Source: Clostridia bacterium (GTDB lineage: Bacteria; Bacillota_A; Clostridia; Christensenellales; Aristaeellaceae). From it: 20,217 nt of DNA. Below are positions 7,093 through 14,213 of this stretch, piece by piece (within the stretch, counting starts at the first letter, position 1; each line of letters begins with the position of its first letter). The stretch lies in NCBI GenBank assembly GCA_017509065.1, contig JAFWQM010000002.1, positions 1-20,217 of the forward strand. Direction: 5' to 3'. A program made the position numbers and the translations under genes. The notes below the pieces were generated by a model. It was given only the letters and a program-made list of their open reading frames with translations, was not told where the DNA came from and did not search any database.

Positions 7093-7917
7093 TCATTCCT
7101 CCAAAGGATGCGGGTATCCAAAGCTTCCATGAATCAAACAGGTTTTTGCCGCCACAGTGGCAGCGTAGTCCAGCGCGGGTACCATATCCTCGCCCAGGAT
7201 ACGGCAGGTTAGAAAACCCGCGATGAAGCTGTCTCCCGCGCCCATGGTATCGACAGCGTCGACTTTCTTCACGCCCTGGTTATACCGCTTTCCTTCCTGA
7301 GAAAAGACCGCGCCCCTGGAACCCAGCGTGACGCCCACGATAGGCGTGCCCAGGTCATGGCAATAATCTATGAGCGAAGAAATCTCCTCATCTGATAAAT
7401 CGGAACCGGAAAAGAAGGCATAGGAAAGGTACGGGCACACGCGCTTCAGATACTCTTCGTCCCGACGCTCCGAAAAGTCAAAGGAAACCTGGCAGGCTTC
7501 CCGCATTTTCGGCAGTTCAAATTCGATGCTGGAAAAACAGCTGGTATGGCAAAGCCCGTAGGAAGCGATATAGGACAGATCGTCATCTGTCAGACGGATA
7601 CGCACGATGTGCTGGGCTGTATCCCTGGGGCCTCCGACGAATTTACGGTCCCCGTCGATCAGCCGAACGCCAGGGGAACCGCTGCCCGCCAGCACGGTAC
7701 GGCTTCGCTCATAGGAAACACCTTCCCGCGCCAGCGCCCATTTGATATGCTCCGCCTTCCGGTCGCTGCCAAAAACGCCCATATAGGCCACTTCTTCGAT
7801 GCCGTTTCGTTTGCAGTTAACGGCAACATTCACGGAATTGCCTCCAGGGTAGTATACCATATCGTCAAGATACGTGTCAACCACGTTGTCACCCACTGCG
7901 ATCATTCTGGAGGGCAT
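7093..7917 (-). CDS. PfkB-family fructosamine kinase (FrlD/FraD-like)
   Basis: This is a 274-residue ribokinase-fold enzyme, inferred to phosphorylate the C6 hydroxyl of an imported fructosyl-amino acid with ATP. Visible PfkB features are the N-terminal strand IAVGDNVVDTYLD (7-19), the substrate-binding YPGGNSVNVAV (23-33), and the ATP/anion-hole signature DTMGAGDSFIAGFL (223-236) with D229 as catalytic base. The GDNVVD start and the DTMGAGDSFIAGF block closely match what I recall of E. coli FrlD, rather than generic fructokinases. AGGA lies 9 bases before ATG 7917. The gene is 175 bases downstream of the second permease, and a 14-bp inverted repeat fills that gap. Substrate (fructose-lysine or fructose-asparagine/aspartate) cannot be read from sequence alone. 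Confidence 0.85.
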   Translation of the reverse strand: MPSRMIAVGDNVVDTYLDDMVYYPGGNSVNVAVNCKRNGIEEVAYMGVFGSDRKAEHIKWALAREGVSYERSRTVLAGSGSPGVRLIDGDRKFVGGPRDTAQHIVRIRLTDDDLSYIASYGLCHTSCFSSIEFELPKMREACQVSFDFSERRDEEYLKRVCPYLSYAFFSGSDLSDEEISSLIDYCHDLGTPIVGVTLGSRGAVFSQEGKRYNQGVKKVDAVDTMGAGDSFIAGFLTCRILGEDMVPALDYAATVAAKTCLIHGSFGYPHPLEE

Positions 7918-7971
7918 GGTCAATCATCCTTTCTTGTGTTCAAATGCGGAAAAGCGTCAGAACAGTTCAAT

Positions 7972-8059
7972 GTTCCAAGTTCTAAGCTGGACACATCCGA
8001 ACGATATCGGAATCAGCGTGTTCGATCCATTTTATATGAAGAGTTTTAGAACTTGGAAC
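7972..8059 (-). repeat. Perfect 14-bp inverted repeat between permease and kinase genes
   Basis: GTTCCAAGTTCTAA (7972-7985) is the exact reverse complement of TTAGAACTTGGAAC (8046-8059). The 60-base interior can fold further (GCTG/CAGC and TCCGA/TCGGA nested). No T-run follows. It lies inside the operon, so in the mRNA it would be an intercistronic stem-loop. Confidence 0.65.
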
Positions 8060-8092
8060 GCAGACGCAAACCAAAATTCTGCCTTTTTCCGA

Positions 8093-8977
8093 TTAACCTT
8101 TCACCGCTCCTGCAGTCATGCCGCGGATAAAGTGCTTCTGCATACAGAAGAAGAGGATAATCAGTGGAAGGGCGGAAATGGTCATGCCTGCCAGCAGCGT
8201 GCCCCAGTCCGTCTGCAATGCGTCGCGCAGGTTCATCAGGCCCGTTGGTATGGTTTTCAGGGCTTCGCTGTTCACAAAAATCATGGCGAACAGGAATTCA
8301 TTCCAGGCATAATACGCAATCAGAATGCAGCAAGTGAGCAGGATCGGTTTCGCCATGGGCAGGAAAATATGGACGAAGATCTGGAAATCCGTGCACCCGT
8401 CCAGGCAGGCGCTTTCTTCCATTTCCTTGGGGATTGTCAGGAAGAAAGAGCGAATCAGCATCACCATCATGGGGATACGGTAGGCTGTATAGGGGATGAT
8501 CATGGCGAAATAGGTGTTGTGGATATGCAGCGCCCGGATGATCTGGTACAGGGGAATCAGCGTGACCTGAGGGGACAGCATCATACCGCCCATGCAGAGG
8601 GTGAATACAAGCTGATTGCCCCTGAACCGGAAACGCGCCAAAGCATAGCTGCCCAAGGCGGCCGCGAAAATGGTCAGGCCGATGGTGGCGCCGGTAACCA
8701 GCACAGAGTTCAGGAAATAGCGGGAAATACCCCTGTTCCAGGCGTTCACATAGTTCATCCATTGGGGAGCTTGCGGCATTGCCCAGATATTCTTATAGAT
8801 TTCTTTATAGGTCTTGAGTGAGTTCATAATCAGCCAGAACATGGGATAGGCAATGAGAATGAAATAAATCAGCAGAAAAAAGCAGGCAATCGCCATGCCG
8901 GGCGTCAGCCGGTTTTCCGGCAGGGTGTTGTGGGCTCTGTTATTTTCCTGCGTCTTTTCGGCAGCTGCTTGCGACAT
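8093..8977 (-). CDS. ABC transporter permease, CUT1 family (MalG/FrlM-like)
   Basis: This 294-residue inner-membrane protein is the second permease of the importer. An N-terminal cytoplasmic tail of about 25 polar residues precedes helix 1 (MAIACFFLLIYFILIAYPMF). Further helices lie near 80-100, 110-130, 145-165, 195-220 and 255-280. The EAA loop that docks the ATPase reads EMEESACLDGCTDFQIF, with HIFLPMAKP following. The C-terminus FIRGMTAGAVKG is the usual ending of MalG-type permeases. GGGGG lies 7 bases before ATG 8977, and the previous stop codon ends 2 bases upstream, so translation is probably coupled. No ATPase gene is in the operon, which fits sharing an MsmK/MsmX-type ATPase encoded elsewhere. 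Confidence 0.92.
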   Translation of the reverse strand: MSQAAAEKTQENNRAHNTLPENRLTPGMAIACFFLLIYFILIAYPMFWLIMNSLKTYKEIYKNIWAMPQAPQWMNYVNAWNRGISRYFLNSVLVTGATIGLTIFAAALGSYALARFRFRGNQLVFTLCMGGMMLSPQVTLIPLYQIIRALHIHNTYFAMIIPYTAYRIPMMVMLIRSFFLTIPKEMEESACLDGCTDFQIFVHIFLPMAKPILLTCCILIAYYAWNEFLFAMIFVNSEALKTIPTGLMNLRDALQTDWGTLLAGMTISALPLIILFFCMQKHFIRGMTAGAVKG

Positions 8978-8979
8978 CG

Positions 8980-9870
8980 TCAATCCCCCTTTCCGGAACG
9001 GAACGCTCCGTTCTGAATCAGCGCCAGCACGAGGCAGATGATCAGCATCATCACCGCGATGGTGGAAGCGTATCCCATTTTATCCAGGTTAAAGGCATTG
9101 CGGTACATATACACGGCCAGGGTGGTGGAAGCATTTCCGGGGCCGCCCTGAGTCAGGATGTATACGTCGTTAAACACCAGGAACGCGCCGGTAACGGTGG
9201 TCACCATGGTAACGAACATCATTTCCCGCACCTGGGGAACAGTGATATGAAGAAAGCGCTGGAGCCGTCCGGCCCCGTCAATTTCCGCTGCTTCATATAA
9301 ATCAGTGGAAATACCCTGAATTGCCACGATAAACAGCATCGTTGTATATCCCGTTGAGTGCCATTGGGACATGATGATCGCGGAGAAGATGGCGGTTTTG
9401 GGATCTCCTGTCCACGCCGGCGGGTTTTTGATGCCGAAGAATTTCAACGCAGCGTTGATCAGGCCGATTTTGGGCTGGTAAACGAAGCTGAACAGCAGGG
9501 CCACCACCGTCATGGAAATCAGCACGGGGAGAAAGTAGGTGGTGCGAAGGACGGTGCTGACTTTGGACAGCAGCTTGTCTTCCAGCAGGGCCGCGATCAC
9601 CAGCGCCAGCAGCACCTGGATCGCCACGGAAATCAGGCAGTACCAGATGTTGTTTGTAAGCGCTGTTCCGATGACCGGGTCGCTGAACAGGGTCTGGTAA
9701 TTCTGCAGTCCCACGAATTTTTTGGTCGGAGAAAGAGCGCTGAAGCTGAAAGCAGAATAGTAGAAATTTGCGACGAGAGGGATGTAGACAAATATGCCAA
9801 GCAGCAGAATGCACGGCAATACGTAAATATAGGGCGTCATTTTGTTCATACCAGCTCTTCGTGATTGCAT
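8980..9870 (-). CDS. ABC transporter permease, CUT1 family (MalF/FrlN-like)
   Basis: This 296-residue permease is the first of the pair. Helix 1 is at about 13-33 (YIYVLPCILLLGIFVYIPLV). A periplasmic-side loop follows (LSPTKKFVGLQNYQTLFSD), as is usual for MalF-type proteins without the large P2 loop. Five more hydrophobic helices follow. The EAA loop reads YEAAEIDGAGRLQRFLHITVPQ in two overlapping parts, the canonical EAAxxDGA pattern. A TQGGPG motif sits before the last helices. GGGGGTG precedes ATG 9870. It is inferred to import a fructosyl-amino acid with its partner permease and the binding protein encoded upstream. Confidence 0.92.
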   Translation of the reverse strand: MQSRRAGMNKMTPYIYVLPCILLLGIFVYIPLVANFYYSAFSFSALSPTKKFVGLQNYQTLFSDPVIGTALTNNIWYCLISVAIQVLLALVIAALLEDKLLSKVSTVLRTTYFLPVLISMTVVALLFSFVYQPKIGLINAALKFFGIKNPPAWTGDPKTAIFSAIIMSQWHSTGYTTMLFIVAIQGISTDLYEAAEIDGAGRLQRFLHITVPQVREMMFVTMVTTVTGAFLVFNDVYILTQGGPGNASTTLAVYMYRNAFNLDKMGYASTIAVMMLIICLVLALIQNGAFRSGKGD

Positions 9871-9932
9871 GAATTCACCCCCAAAATGATTCTTCGCACT
9901 GCCGTTTGCCTGGCAGCCTGTTATACAGGAAA

Positions 9933-9974
9933 GAACCAGCTCCCGGCCAGAATGCGTCGGTCGGAAGCCGGTTC
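9933..9974 (-). other. Intercistronic stem-loop after the binding-protein gene
   Basis: GAACCAGCTCCCG (9933-9945) and CGGAAGCCGGTTC (9962-9974) pair with only two G-U type mismatches, and the minus strand then reads TTTCC. It lies between the binding-protein gene and the permeases. Such hairpins often raise the level of binding protein over permease mRNA by partial termination or by protecting the 3' end; here that is inference. Confidence 0.55.
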
Positions 9975-9987
9975 CTTCGTTATGTGG

Positions 9988-11238
9988 TTATTTGATGGAG
10001 GCAGCGGCGGTCTGAACGTCCTTCATCACGTCTTCGGCCGTCTTATCACCAGTCAGAATCAACTGTCCGCCAGCCATGAAAGCGTCGGCGATCACGGCGT
10101 CGGTCACGTTGTCCTGCCACAGGGCAGGCTGGGTGGAGTTCAGAATCAACTCAACCGCTTCCAGCTGCTTTGCGTCCAGGTTGGTTTCGTCCAGAGCGCC
10201 CTTCACACAAGACAGTTCGCCGGTCTGCTTGGTCATCTCATATCCGCCATGCTGGCTGATGACGAACTTGACGAACTTCACAGCAGCAGCCTGCACTTCA
10301 GGAGAAGCCACGTTGGAAATCATCATGCCTTCCGGCGCACCGGTGAGCTGGCCGGGGTCGCCCTTGCCGCCTTCGACAGCGGGGAAGTTGAAGAAGGAAT
10401 ATTCAAAGTCAATGTCGTCACGCAGGTACTTGCATTCGCCCAGCTGCAGGTACACCATGGGGGATTCCCCGAAGATGAAAGCGTTGCGGGCAAACTCGTG
10501 ATCCACGGAGTTGGGATCCTTGGTCATGTATTCACCCAGCTTCTTGAAGATGTTCAGGGCTTCGATGTATCCGGGATCGGTGAAGTCGCCTTCACCCGCA
10601 TAGTCCTTGACCAGTGTCTCAGGATCCACCACGCGCTGGCAGATGGTGCCCAGGTAGTGGGACACGGCCCAGGGAGCGGAGAAACCGGCGGAAATGGGTT
10701 CTTCATAACCGGCGGCTTTCAGGGCTTCGCACAGTTCATAGAGTTCGGTGAGGGTGGTGGGAATGGTCAGGCCCAGTTCGTCGAACACGTCCTTGTTGTA
10801 GAAGAAAGCTTTGCCATCCATGGACCACGGAATGCCGTACTGCTTGCCGTTAATGTTGAAGGGAGGCAGCTGGCTTTCCACAAGGCTGTTCTTGAATTCA
10901 GGATCTGCTTCCAGCAAAGCGTCCCATTCCTGCACGCGGCCGGACTTGACCAGGTTGGTGGCGAAGCTGCCGGACCAGGACATGAACACGTCGGGAATAT
11001 CGTCGGTGGATACCAGCACGCGAATCTTTTCTTTGTAGGCGTCATTGAGCACCTGGTCGGTTTCGATCTTGATGTCAGGGTTTTCCGCCTCAAATTCCGC
11101 GATCAGACCGTTCAGATAGCTGAGCTTGGGTTCGTTGGGCCAGCGGTGGAAGAAACGCACAGTGACCTGGTCGGCGAACGCGGAAGCGCACACGGACAGG
11201 AGCATCATGACAGCCAGAACCAGAGCGATTTTTTTCAT
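9988..11238 (-). CDS. Extracellular solute-binding protein of a CUT1 ABC importer (FrlO-like)
   Basis: This is a 416-residue family 1 binding protein (SBP_bac_1). AGGAGG lies 8 bases before ATG 11238, which selects this start. Residues 1-22 are a signal peptide (MKKIALVLAVMMLLSVCASA), followed by mature sequence from about FADQVTVRFFHRW. Typical family features are NGLIAEFEAENPDIKIE, IPDVFMSWSG, YGIPWSMDGKAFFYNKDVF with the strongly conserved YNKD(V/L)F element, and PTTLTELYELCEALKAAGY. No good lipobox is seen: the cysteine in LLSVC has V at the -1 position and AXA-type cleavage looks more likely. It is second in the operon, 50 bases after the deglycase gene. It is inferred to capture fructosyl-amino acids. 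Confidence 0.9.
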   Translation of the reverse strand: MKKIALVLAVMMLLSVCASAFADQVTVRFFHRWPNEPKLSYLNGLIAEFEAENPDIKIETDQVLNDAYKEKIRVLVSTDDIPDVFMSWSGSFATNLVKSGRVQEWDALLEADPEFKNSLVESQLPPFNINGKQYGIPWSMDGKAFFYNKDVFDELGLTIPTTLTELYELCEALKAAGYEEPISAGFSAPWAVSHYLGTICQRVVDPETLVKDYAGEGDFTDPGYIEALNIFKKLGEYMTKDPNSVDHEFARNAFIFGESPMVYLQLGECKYLRDDIDFEYSFFNFPAVEGGKGDPGQLTGAPEGMMISNVASPEVQAAAVKFVKFVISQHGGYEMTKQTGELSCVKGALDETNLDAKQLEAVELILNSTQPALWQDNVTDAVIADAFMAGGQLILTGDKTAEDVMKDVQTAAASIK

Positions 11239-11288
11239 GGGGAAACCTCCTTTTTTTATCATCACGCCATCATCCGGCGTTGAAGTTC

Positions 11289-12263
11289 TCAATACTCCAT
11301 TCTCCACATATAGCGGCGGACGCTGAGGGGATGTCCGCGGTGGTCAGCCAGAGCGTCGGCGTAGGTGCGAATCACCGCGCCAAGCACCAGCACAGCGAAG
11401 TATTCGTGCAGGTCTTCAGGAATCAGATGCATATCGAATTCCGCGCAGTCGATCAGGGTCACCTCTTTGGAATACTTGGTGACGAACGCTTCGGCGCGGT
11501 CGTCCAGCGGACGGGTGGGTCCCACGTTTTTGAGCACCATGAAGGGCACGTCATAGTCCGTCACTTCAAAGGGGCCGTGGAAATATTCGCCGGAATGGAT
11601 GGCGGCGGAGTGAACCCATTGCATTTCCTGGAGCAGGCAGATGGCGAACGAATAGGCCACGCCATAGCAGGGGCCGGAAGACATGGTGTAGATGAGAGGC
11701 GCTCTCTTATAAGTAGAGCCGAAAGCGTTCGCGCGGGCGGCGAATTTTTCCTTGTTCACTTTGAACACTTCATGCAGGCTGTCGCAGGCTTTGATGGCCC
11801 GTTCATACTTTTCGCAGGGCTGCAGCGCGTTCAGCACGCCGAACACCACCCGGAAGAGCATGCCGTTGTTGTGGTTGCCCGCGTCAGTATCAGGACCCCA
11901 TTCATAGGAAACACCGTGCTTGGTGGCTTCCCACAGGGGAGATTCCGTCTTGAAAGCGAAGCTGATGGTCAGCGCGCCTTTTTCCCCGGCAAGCGCCGTA
12001 GCGCGAACGGTTTCAGGGGTATTGCCGGAATGAGAACAGGTGATGACCAGACTCTTTTCACCCAGAGCCTTGGGGCAGCGATGGACGAATTCATTAGCAG
12101 TGTAAACAAAGGAGGGAATCGTTGTCTCACGGTCGAAGATGTACTGAGCAGGATCAAAAATTGCCTTGGAACCGCCGCACGCGACGAAGTAGACATTCTC
12201 CACGGGATAACCTTTGACCGCCTCGATCGCAGCGTTCAGTTCACGCACCTGATTTTGATTCAT
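11289..12263 (-). CDS. SIS-domain fructosamine-6-phosphate deglycase (FraB/FrlB family)
   Basis: This 324-residue cytosolic enzyme is inferred to split a 6-phosphofructosyl-amino acid into glucose-6-phosphate and the amino acid. SIS phosphosugar-binding elements are VYFVACGGSKAIFDPA (24-39) and ITCSHSGNTPETVRATA (74-90). The C-terminal half has QEMQWVHSA (212-220) and IHSGEYFHGPFE (222-233), and the protein ends RRYMWRMEY. E213 and H229 are 16 residues apart, as are Glu214 and His230 reported as catalytic in Salmonella FraB, so the active site looks intact. As I recall the sequences, the VACGGS, HSGExFHGPFE and RRYMW blocks are closer to FraB than to E. coli FrlB. AGGAGG lies 8 bases before ATG 12263. 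It is the first gene of the operon, next to the promoter and operator. Confidence 0.88.
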   Translation of the reverse strand: MNQNQVRELNAAIEAVKGYPVENVYFVACGGSKAIFDPAQYIFDRETTIPSFVYTANEFVHRCPKALGEKSLVITCSHSGNTPETVRATALAGEKGALTISFAFKTESPLWEATKHGVSYEWGPDTDAGNHNNGMLFRVVFGVLNALQPCEKYERAIKACDSLHEVFKVNKEKFAARANAFGSTYKRAPLIYTMSSGPCYGVAYSFAICLLQEMQWVHSAAIHSGEYFHGPFEVTDYDVPFMVLKNVGPTRPLDDRAEAFVTKYSKEVTLIDCAEFDMHLIPEDLHEYFAVLVLGAVIRTYADALADHRGHPLSVRRYMWRMEY

Positions 12264-12296
12264 AGGGCACTCCTCCTTCACCTTTACGGTTTAATT

Positions 12297-12319
12297 GATG
12301 CCATTTCATATATGACATC
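12297..12319 (-). promoter_or_regulatory. Candidate GntR-family operator
   Basis: The 23-base imperfect palindrome GATGnCAT-N7-ATGnCATC lies just after the predicted transcription start of the operon. It is the only strong dyad in the operon leader. Binding here by the operon's own GntR/UTRA regulator would block early elongation. The assignment to that regulator is inference. Confidence 0.5.
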
Positions 12320-12329
12320 TTATAACATT

Positions 12330-12358
12330 ATAATATAGTATAATTTATATTATGTCAA
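12330..12358 (-). promoter_or_regulatory. Promoter of the fructosamine operon
   Basis: On the minus strand, TTGACA (12358-12353, perfect consensus) and TATTAT (12335-12330, five of six) have a 17-base, A/T-rich spacer. Transcription would start near 12323, about 60 bases before ATG 12263. Confidence 0.8.
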
Positions 12359-12389
12359 TACATCCGTGAAAAAAAGTCGTCTGGCAAAC

Positions 12390-12428
12390 TGTGAGAAAAT
12401 TCGTCAAAATAAATGGAAGATTCTCACA
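12390..12428. repeat. 8-bp inverted repeat in the divergent intergenic region
   Basis: TGTGAGAA (12390-12397) and TTCTCACA (12421-12428) are perfect inverted copies, 23 bases apart. They lie between the operon promoter and the asparaginase gene. A further 10-bp palindrome, AGATTAATCT, is at 12479-12488, just after a TATGAT that could be the asparaginase -10 box. Either could bind a regulator. No clear -35 box was found for the asparaginase gene. Confidence 0.35.
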
Positions 12429-12554
12429 AACCAAAAGAACATTCCTGCTTTACTTCCGCTGTGCCGTATGATAAGATGAGATTAATCTGCCGCCTGAAGG
12501 ACCGCTGAAGCCTTCCGTGCGCCGGAAAAGTCTTTTCCAAAGGGGAGAGGAAAG

Positions 12555-13544
12555 ATGAAACATCTCCTGCTGATCGCCACGGGCGGCACGATCGCGTCCA
12601 AGTCCTCCGGAGACGGGCTGACGCCGGGAATTACGTCGGAAGAATTACTGGCATGCGTGCCGGAAGCGGCTGAAATATGCCGGATCACAGCGCATCAGAT
12701 TTTCAATTTGGACAGCACAAATCTCCAGCCAAAGCACTGGCTGGAGATCGCAGGATTTATTCATCGTTGCTACGCGCAATATGACGGCTTTGTGATTACC
12801 CATGGCACCGACACAATGGCCTATACAGCCGCGGCGCTTTCCTATCTGATTCAAAACAGCCCCAAACCGATCACTATCACCGGATCGCAGAAATCCATCT
12901 ATGCCCAGGATTCAGACGCCCGCAGGAACCTGCTGGACGCGCTGCGGTATGCTTCGTATGAAAAAGCCCACGGCGTCACGGTGGTTTTTGACGGCAAGGT
13001 CATCATCGGAACACGGGCCAGAAAACTGCGCACACGAAGCTTCAATGCCTTTTCCAGCATTGACTATCCTGAACTGGCGGTTATTCGGGAAGGACAGATC
13101 ATTCCCTATATTGAAACGGCAAAACCGGATTCCCCGATTTTTTATTCATCTCTGAACCCCCGGGTGTTCGTGCTGCGGCTGATTCCGGGCCAGGAACCAG
13201 ATATTTTCGATTACCTTGCGCAGTACTACGACGCGTTGGTGGTAGAAGGCTTCGGCATGGGCGGCATTCCCTTTTATGAGAACGGGGAACTGCTGGCCGC
13301 GCTGAAACGCTTTACGGAGAGCGGCCATATCCTGGTGATGACCACACAGGTACCCCATGAGGGCAGCGATCTGAGTGTTTATCGTGTTGGGATACAGGTG
13401 AAAAATGAGATGCAGATGATCGAAGCCCACACCATGACCATTGAAGCCATCGTAACGAAACTGATGTGGGCTCTGGGGCAATCAATAGATGCTGACAATG
13501 TGAAGAGCCTTTTTTGTCTTCCAGTCGCGAAGGACTTACTGTAA
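12555..13544 (+). CDS. L-asparaginase, cytosolic-type (AnsA/FraE-like)
   Basis: This is a 329-residue asparaginase/glutaminase-fold amidohydrolase that releases ammonia from asparagine or an asparagine-like amide. Residues 8-15 (ATGGTIAS) carry the nucleophile T12, and residues 82-89 (THGTDTMA) carry the second threonine and aspartate (T85, D86). The TGSQ...DARRNLLDALRYA segment follows. No signal peptide precedes the first motif, so it is cytosolic, unlike the exported FraE of Salmonella. GGAGAGG lies 4 bases before ATG 12555. It is divergent from the deglycase-led operon and shares its intergenic region. In fra loci the asparaginase converts fructose-asparagine to fructose-aspartate, and this is the inferred role here. 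The last codons overlap the stop of a recombinase remnant on the other strand. Confidence 0.92.
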   Translation: MKHLLLIATGGTIASKSSGDGLTPGITSEELLACVPEAAEICRITAHQIFNLDSTNLQPKHWLEIAGFIHRCYAQYDGFVITHGTDTMAYTAAALSYLIQNSPKPITITGSQKSIYAQDSDARRNLLDALRYASYEKAHGVTVVFDGKVIIGTRARKLRTRSFNAFSSIDYPELAVIREGQIIPYIETAKPDSPIFYSSLNPRVFVLRLIPGQEPDIFDYLAQYYDALVVEGFGMGGIPFYENGELLAALKRFTESGHILVMTTQVPHEGSDLSVYRVGIQVKNEMQMIEAHTMTIEAIVTKLMWALGQSIDADNVKSLFCLPVAKDLL

Positions 13545-13685
13545 AATGTACTGAACAGTCACACGCACCCCACCCAAAAAGTGTATTTCGCGGGTATCTT
13601 CATGCACGATCACCGTATCCAAATACTGGATCGCCATCTCTTTGTCGTACCAAACCAGTGTCATGCTTTTTTCGGCAGATAGAGT
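13536..13685 (-). pseudogene. C-terminal remnant of a serine recombinase
   Basis: The minus-strand frame is closed by TGA at 13688-13686 and by TAA at 13538-13536. It encodes about 49 residues, including YDKEMAIQYLDTVIVHED and GGVRVTV. These align with the extreme C-terminus of the intact recombinase in this window (YDNEMAIRYLDRVAVNDD and GGISITV). The catalytic, recombinase and zinc-ribbon domains are absent, so this is a leftover of a second, related recombinase. Its stop codon overlaps the end of the asparaginase gene. DNA identity to the intact copy appears only moderate, so it is not a recent duplicate. Confidence 0.75.
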
Positions 13686-13692
13686 TCATGAG

Positions 13693-13765
13693 AAAAAGCC
13701 CTGTGGCTTTTCTACTAACAAAACAGCCTATCAAGGCCAGCATGTCAGAAGAATAGCCACAGGGC
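13693..13765 (-). terminator. Intrinsic terminator of the cystatin-like gene
   Basis: On the minus strand, GCCCTGTGGCT (13765-13755) pairs perfectly with AGCCACAGGGC (13708-13698) and is followed by five T. The loop is long (46 bases) and can fold itself. It starts 9 bases after the stop codon of the cystatin-like gene. Confidence 0.7.
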
Positions 13766-13774
13766 ATCCGGTTT

Positions 13775-14137
13775 TTACGCGCCATAAGTGCAAAAAGCGC
13801 CAAAGTCAAAATCAGCGATGTTCATGATCTCCACCTCTCCCTGGAGGTTCTCATAAAGATAAATCAAAACGTAAGTTGGTTCGGCACCAGGATACACCAA
13901 CGTTGCCTGAGCCAGGAAGCAATGATTTGTCCCTGCGACAACTTGGGAACCGAGATAGGCAACGGGCATATAACCCACGCCGACGAGGTCGTCCAGGCCC
14001 TTATCAAACAGGGCTTGCAATTCCTCGGTGATTTCGGGAGATTCGGAAGGCATCCAGCTGCCAGCCAAAGGCTCGGCGAAGCCGACAGCGGTAAACATAA
14101 TCATAGCAACGAGAATCAGGGAAAAGAGGTTTTTCAT
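13775..14137 (-). CDS. Secreted cystatin/stefin-like protein
   Basis: This is a 120-residue protein. AAAGGAAG lies 8 bases before ATG 14137 and selects this start. Residues 1-21 are a signal peptide (MKNLFSLILVAMIMFTAVGFA). The mature part, of about 100 residues, has the size and layout of a cystatin: SPEITEELQALFDKGLDDL as the single helix, then YLGSQVVAGTNHCFLAQATL with an intact QxVxG first wedge loop (QVVAG, 65-69), then YPGAEPTYVLIYLYENLQGE as the next strands and second loop. The QVVAGTN run is identical to that of human stefins as I recall them. Cystatins inhibit papain-like cysteine proteases, so a secreted role against host or competitor proteases is possible. A structural, non-inhibitory cystatin fold is the alternative. 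It is monocistronic, in a mobile-element region. Confidence 0.75.
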   Translation of the reverse strand: MKNLFSLILVAMIMFTAVGFAEPLAGSWMPSESPEITEELQALFDKGLDDLVGVGYMPVAYLGSQVVAGTNHCFLAQATLVYPGAEPTYVLIYLYENLQGEVEIMNIADFDFGAFCTYGA

Positions 14138-14213
14138 GGTAGATACTTCCTTTCTGGTGGCCGGGTTGTTTTGGTCACGCTTATATAGACGAAGCAGAGG
14201 AAGAAAAGTTCCA

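Noticed and set aside
9865..11283. 472-residue plus-strand frame opposite the binding-protein gene
   Set aside because: It is the mirror of a clear binding-protein gene, has no ribosome site and shows repetitive, shadow-like composition.
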